NCBI GenBank assembly: GCA_013331125.1
Contig: DUGW01000125.1
Span: 794-7,291 of the forward strand
From: Candidatus Woesearchaeota archaeon
Lineage (GTDB): Archaea; Nanoarchaeota; Nanoarchaeia; Woesearchaeales; UBA11576
Direction: 5' to 3'
Length of the DNA stretch: 6,498 bases
The translations under genes and the position numbers were made by a program. Positions 4,593 to 6,498 of this stretch are shown here, in pieces. The notes below the pieces were generated by a model. That model saw only the letters and a list, made by a program, of their open reading frames with translations. It was not told the origin of the DNA and did not search any database. Every line of letters starts with the position of its first letter. The stretch's first letter is position 1.

Positions 4593-6498
4593 ATGCGCCA
4601 CACCCCGATACTGCCAGTCATATTGGTCCTTGTGGCACTCATCTCTCTTACAACCACTGCTTCTGCTGCCGGTTTCTCTGTCTCCAAGACCCTCAGCGGT
4701 TCTGAGCCTTTCCCTATCAATGCAACCCTCCGCTCATCAATCAATATCACGAATTCTCAACCTGTGAACATAACTACCATGCAGCTGACTGACAATTATG
4801 ACCCTTCTAAGATGAATTTCTCATCCGCATCTATCCCGCCCGATAGCATAAACTACGCCTCTGGTATCCTGACCTGGAACAATATCTCGACAAGTATCGG
4901 TAATCTTAGCCAGGGCCAGTCCTACATCTTGTACGTGAACTTCACGCCAGTCGGCCAGGGCATCGGTTACAACAATGCTTCAGTCACCTCGATATACTCA
5001 AACACTACCCAGGAACATACCAACAGTCTTGTCAGGCTCACCATCGGTGACAATTACGAGAATGACAATACATACACATCAGCAAAGACAATCCTCACTG
5101 ACGGCACTGAACAATACCATACCTTCCAGAACTCCAGCAGCGGCTCCCAGGACTTTGACTGGGTCAAGTTCAATGCAGTCCCGGGGCATTATTATATCAT
5201 CCAGACGCAGAACTATAGCAACATCGCCTACACAGACACCTATATCTATCTTTATGCCAGCGACGGGACCACCCTTCTCCAGGAGAATGATGATATCGAC
5301 TGGGGCCTTATACGTACCAGTAAGATTGTCTGGCTTGCCGACAGCGCAGGACCGTACTACGTAAAGATCAAGAACTGGGATTCTGAAGCAGTCGGCGGTA
5401 ACTACTCTATCTCTGTGGAAAAACAAGGCCATCTTGCTCTTACCCTCATCAATCCATCCACAGACTCCAATGTATCACCGAACAGGTTCTTCAACCTCAC
5501 TGCGAGGCTCAGTTGTATCAACGGTGCCTGCCGTGACATCTCCTTCACCCTCGACCCAGAACAATTAAAGGATGACCAGGACAAACTCCATCACCAGGAG
5601 GACATCGAAGCAGACCTTGAAGAGGACGGGAAAGTTGATGTGATAATCACGATCAAAGACGAGGATATAGAGAATCTCGAAGTGCTTCCTGAGCAGTATC
5701 AACAGGTCATAAAGGAGGCCTCGCGCGAGTATAAGCAGGAGGAAGTCATCGCTGAAAACCCTGTCAAGGTCAAGCAGCGGTACCGTTCCACGATGAATGG
5801 CTTCTCTGCACAGGTTGACCGTTCAGGACTTCAAGATCTTTTGGAAGATGATGAAATCACAGGCATCTATTATGATAGGCCTGTCACCCCATTCATAAGC
5901 GCTTCTGTCCCTTTCATCAATGCAGATGATGTATGGTCGCAACAGGTCAATGGCATCAACCTTGACGGCTGTGACCAGACAGTCTGCATAATCGATTCTG
6001 GCATCAATTACAACCACGCCGACTTCGGCGGATATGGTTCTTTCCCGAACGCAAAGGTCATCGGCGGTTATGACTTTGCGAACAATGATGACAATCCTTT
6101 TGACGAGGGAGGGGCCTGCGCAGGCCACGGCAGTCATGTCGCCGGCATAATCGCTTCAGAGGACTCGACCTATAAGGGTGTGGCGCCCGGAGCGCGTATC
6201 GTCGCGCTAAAGGTCCTTGAGGTCTCTGGTTCGAAATGCGTAGGCTCTACCTCCGACATCATAGCAGCTATAGATTGGTGCGTCGCCAATGCCTCGCGAT
6301 TCAACATCAGTGTGATAAGCATGAGTCTCGGCACTGACAGCTTCGGTCCTAACCTTCCCTGTGACAGCGAGTCTGAAGCAGCATCTATCAATGCAGCCGT
6401 CCAAGCCGGCCTGACTGTCATCGTCGCTTCAGGAAATGAGTATAGAGGTTATTCCGCCTTGCCAGGCATCTCTTCTCCTGCCTGTGTCTCTGATGCAC
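4593..6498 (+). CDS. Secreted subtilisin-family (S8) serine protease, N-terminal 635 residues
   Basis: Open to the window end. Residues 1-25 are a signal peptide (MRHTPILPVILVLVALISLT, then TTASA). About 35-125 is a beta-sandwich resembling DUF11/CARDB-like domains. About 150-278 resembles a PPC (pre-peptidase C-terminal) domain (DFDWVKFNAVPGHYYIIQ ... YYVKIKNWDSEAVGGNYSIS). About 280-325 is another beta segment with Cys308/Cys313. About 346-436 looks like an inhibitor-I9 propeptide (VDVIITIK ... TMNGFSAQVD). The catalytic domain starts near 440: Asp468 (CIIDSGIN), His512 (GHGSHVAG) and oxyanion Asn615 (VASGNE). The catalytic Ser (GTSMA-type motif) lies beyond the window. Cys460/Cys465, Cys549/Cys563 and Cys590/Cys631 may form disulfides. 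There are 16 Asn-x-Ser/Thr sites. It probably cleaves extracellular proteins or peptides. No link to the copper genes is visible. Confidence 0.93.
   Translation, partial: MRHTPILPVILVLVALISLTTTASAAGFSVSKTLSGSEPFPINATLRSSINITNSQPVNITTMQLTDNYDPSKMNFSSASIPPDSINYASGILTWNNISTSIGNLSQGQSYILYVNFTPVGQGIGYNNASVTSIYSNTTQEHTNSLVRLTIGDNYENDNTYTSAKTILTDGTEQYHTFQNSSSGSQDFDWVKFNAVPGHYYIIQTQNYSNIAYTDTYIYLYASDGTTLLQENDDIDWGLIRTSKIVWLADSAGPYYVKIKNWDSEAVGGNYSISVEKQGHLALTLINPSTDSNVSPNRFFNLTARLSCINGACRDISFTLDPEQLKDDQDKLHHQEDIEADLEEDGKVDVIITIKDEDIENLEVLPEQYQQVIKEASREYKQEEVIAENPVKVKQRYRSTMNGFSAQVDRSGLQDLLEDDEITGIYYDRPVTPFISASVPFINADDVWSQQVNGINLDGCDQTVCIIDSGINYNHADFGGYGSFPNAKVIGGYDFANNDDNPFDEGGACAGHGSHVAGIIASEDSTYKGVAPGARIVALKVLEVSGSKCVGSTSDIIAAIDWCVANASRFNISVISMSLGTDSFGPNLPCDSESEAASINAAVQAGLTVIVASGNEYRGYSALPGISSPACVSDA

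Overview
The window reads as a piece of an archaeal chromosome. Several genes have an archaeal TATA box about 25-27 bp before the expected RNA start. Ribosome-binding sites are of the GGTGAT type, matching the 3' end of archaeal 16S rRNA. One gene looks leaderless, and one gene ends at an oligo-T termination tract. The mix of genes (TtuA/Ncs6-type tRNA thiolase, DsbA-like protein on an Ala-Pro linker, sequon-rich secreted subtilase) would suit a DPANN-type archaeon such as a Woesearchaeote, but that placement is inference. All supported genes lie on the + strand.

Layout: 1-174 is the C-terminus of a Cu+-exporting P-type ATPase (CopA) with the YN and MSSVS copper-site signatures. 246-1064 is a membrane-anchored DsbA-family thiol oxidoreductase, followed by a 14-bp T-rich tandem repeat that looks like a terminator. 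1131-1234 is a long imperfect inverted repeat of unknown role. 1301-2311 is a TtuA/Ncs6-like tRNA 2-thiolation enzyme, apparently leaderless. 2365-2967 is a Met-rich, single-pass membrane protein with a signal peptide. 3083-3514 is a lipoprotein cupredoxin carrying a complete CuA-type ligand set. 3531-3911 is a DUF302 protein. 3904-4523 is a SAM methyltransferase broken by a frameshift near 4390. 4593-6498 is the N-terminal part of a large secreted subtilisin-family protease, cut off by the window end before its catalytic serine.

How the genes may work together: CopA, the Met-rich membrane protein, the CuA-type cupredoxin and DUF302 suggest a copper-handling neighbourhood. The ATPase exports Cu+, the Met-rich protein and the cupredoxin could bind copper outside the membrane, and the DsbA-like protein could manage the cysteines of such sites. 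Only CopA and the cupredoxin ligand set are strong copper evidence; the rest is inferred from composition and proximity. The thiolase and the protease appear to be separate transcription units with their own TATA boxes.

The observations most worth checking are a probable AUC start codon at 2374 (and AUA at 255), placed exactly where neighbouring genes have ATG relative to the GGTGA motif; the stand-alone CuA site; the hairpin at 1131-1234; and the methyltransferase frameshift.
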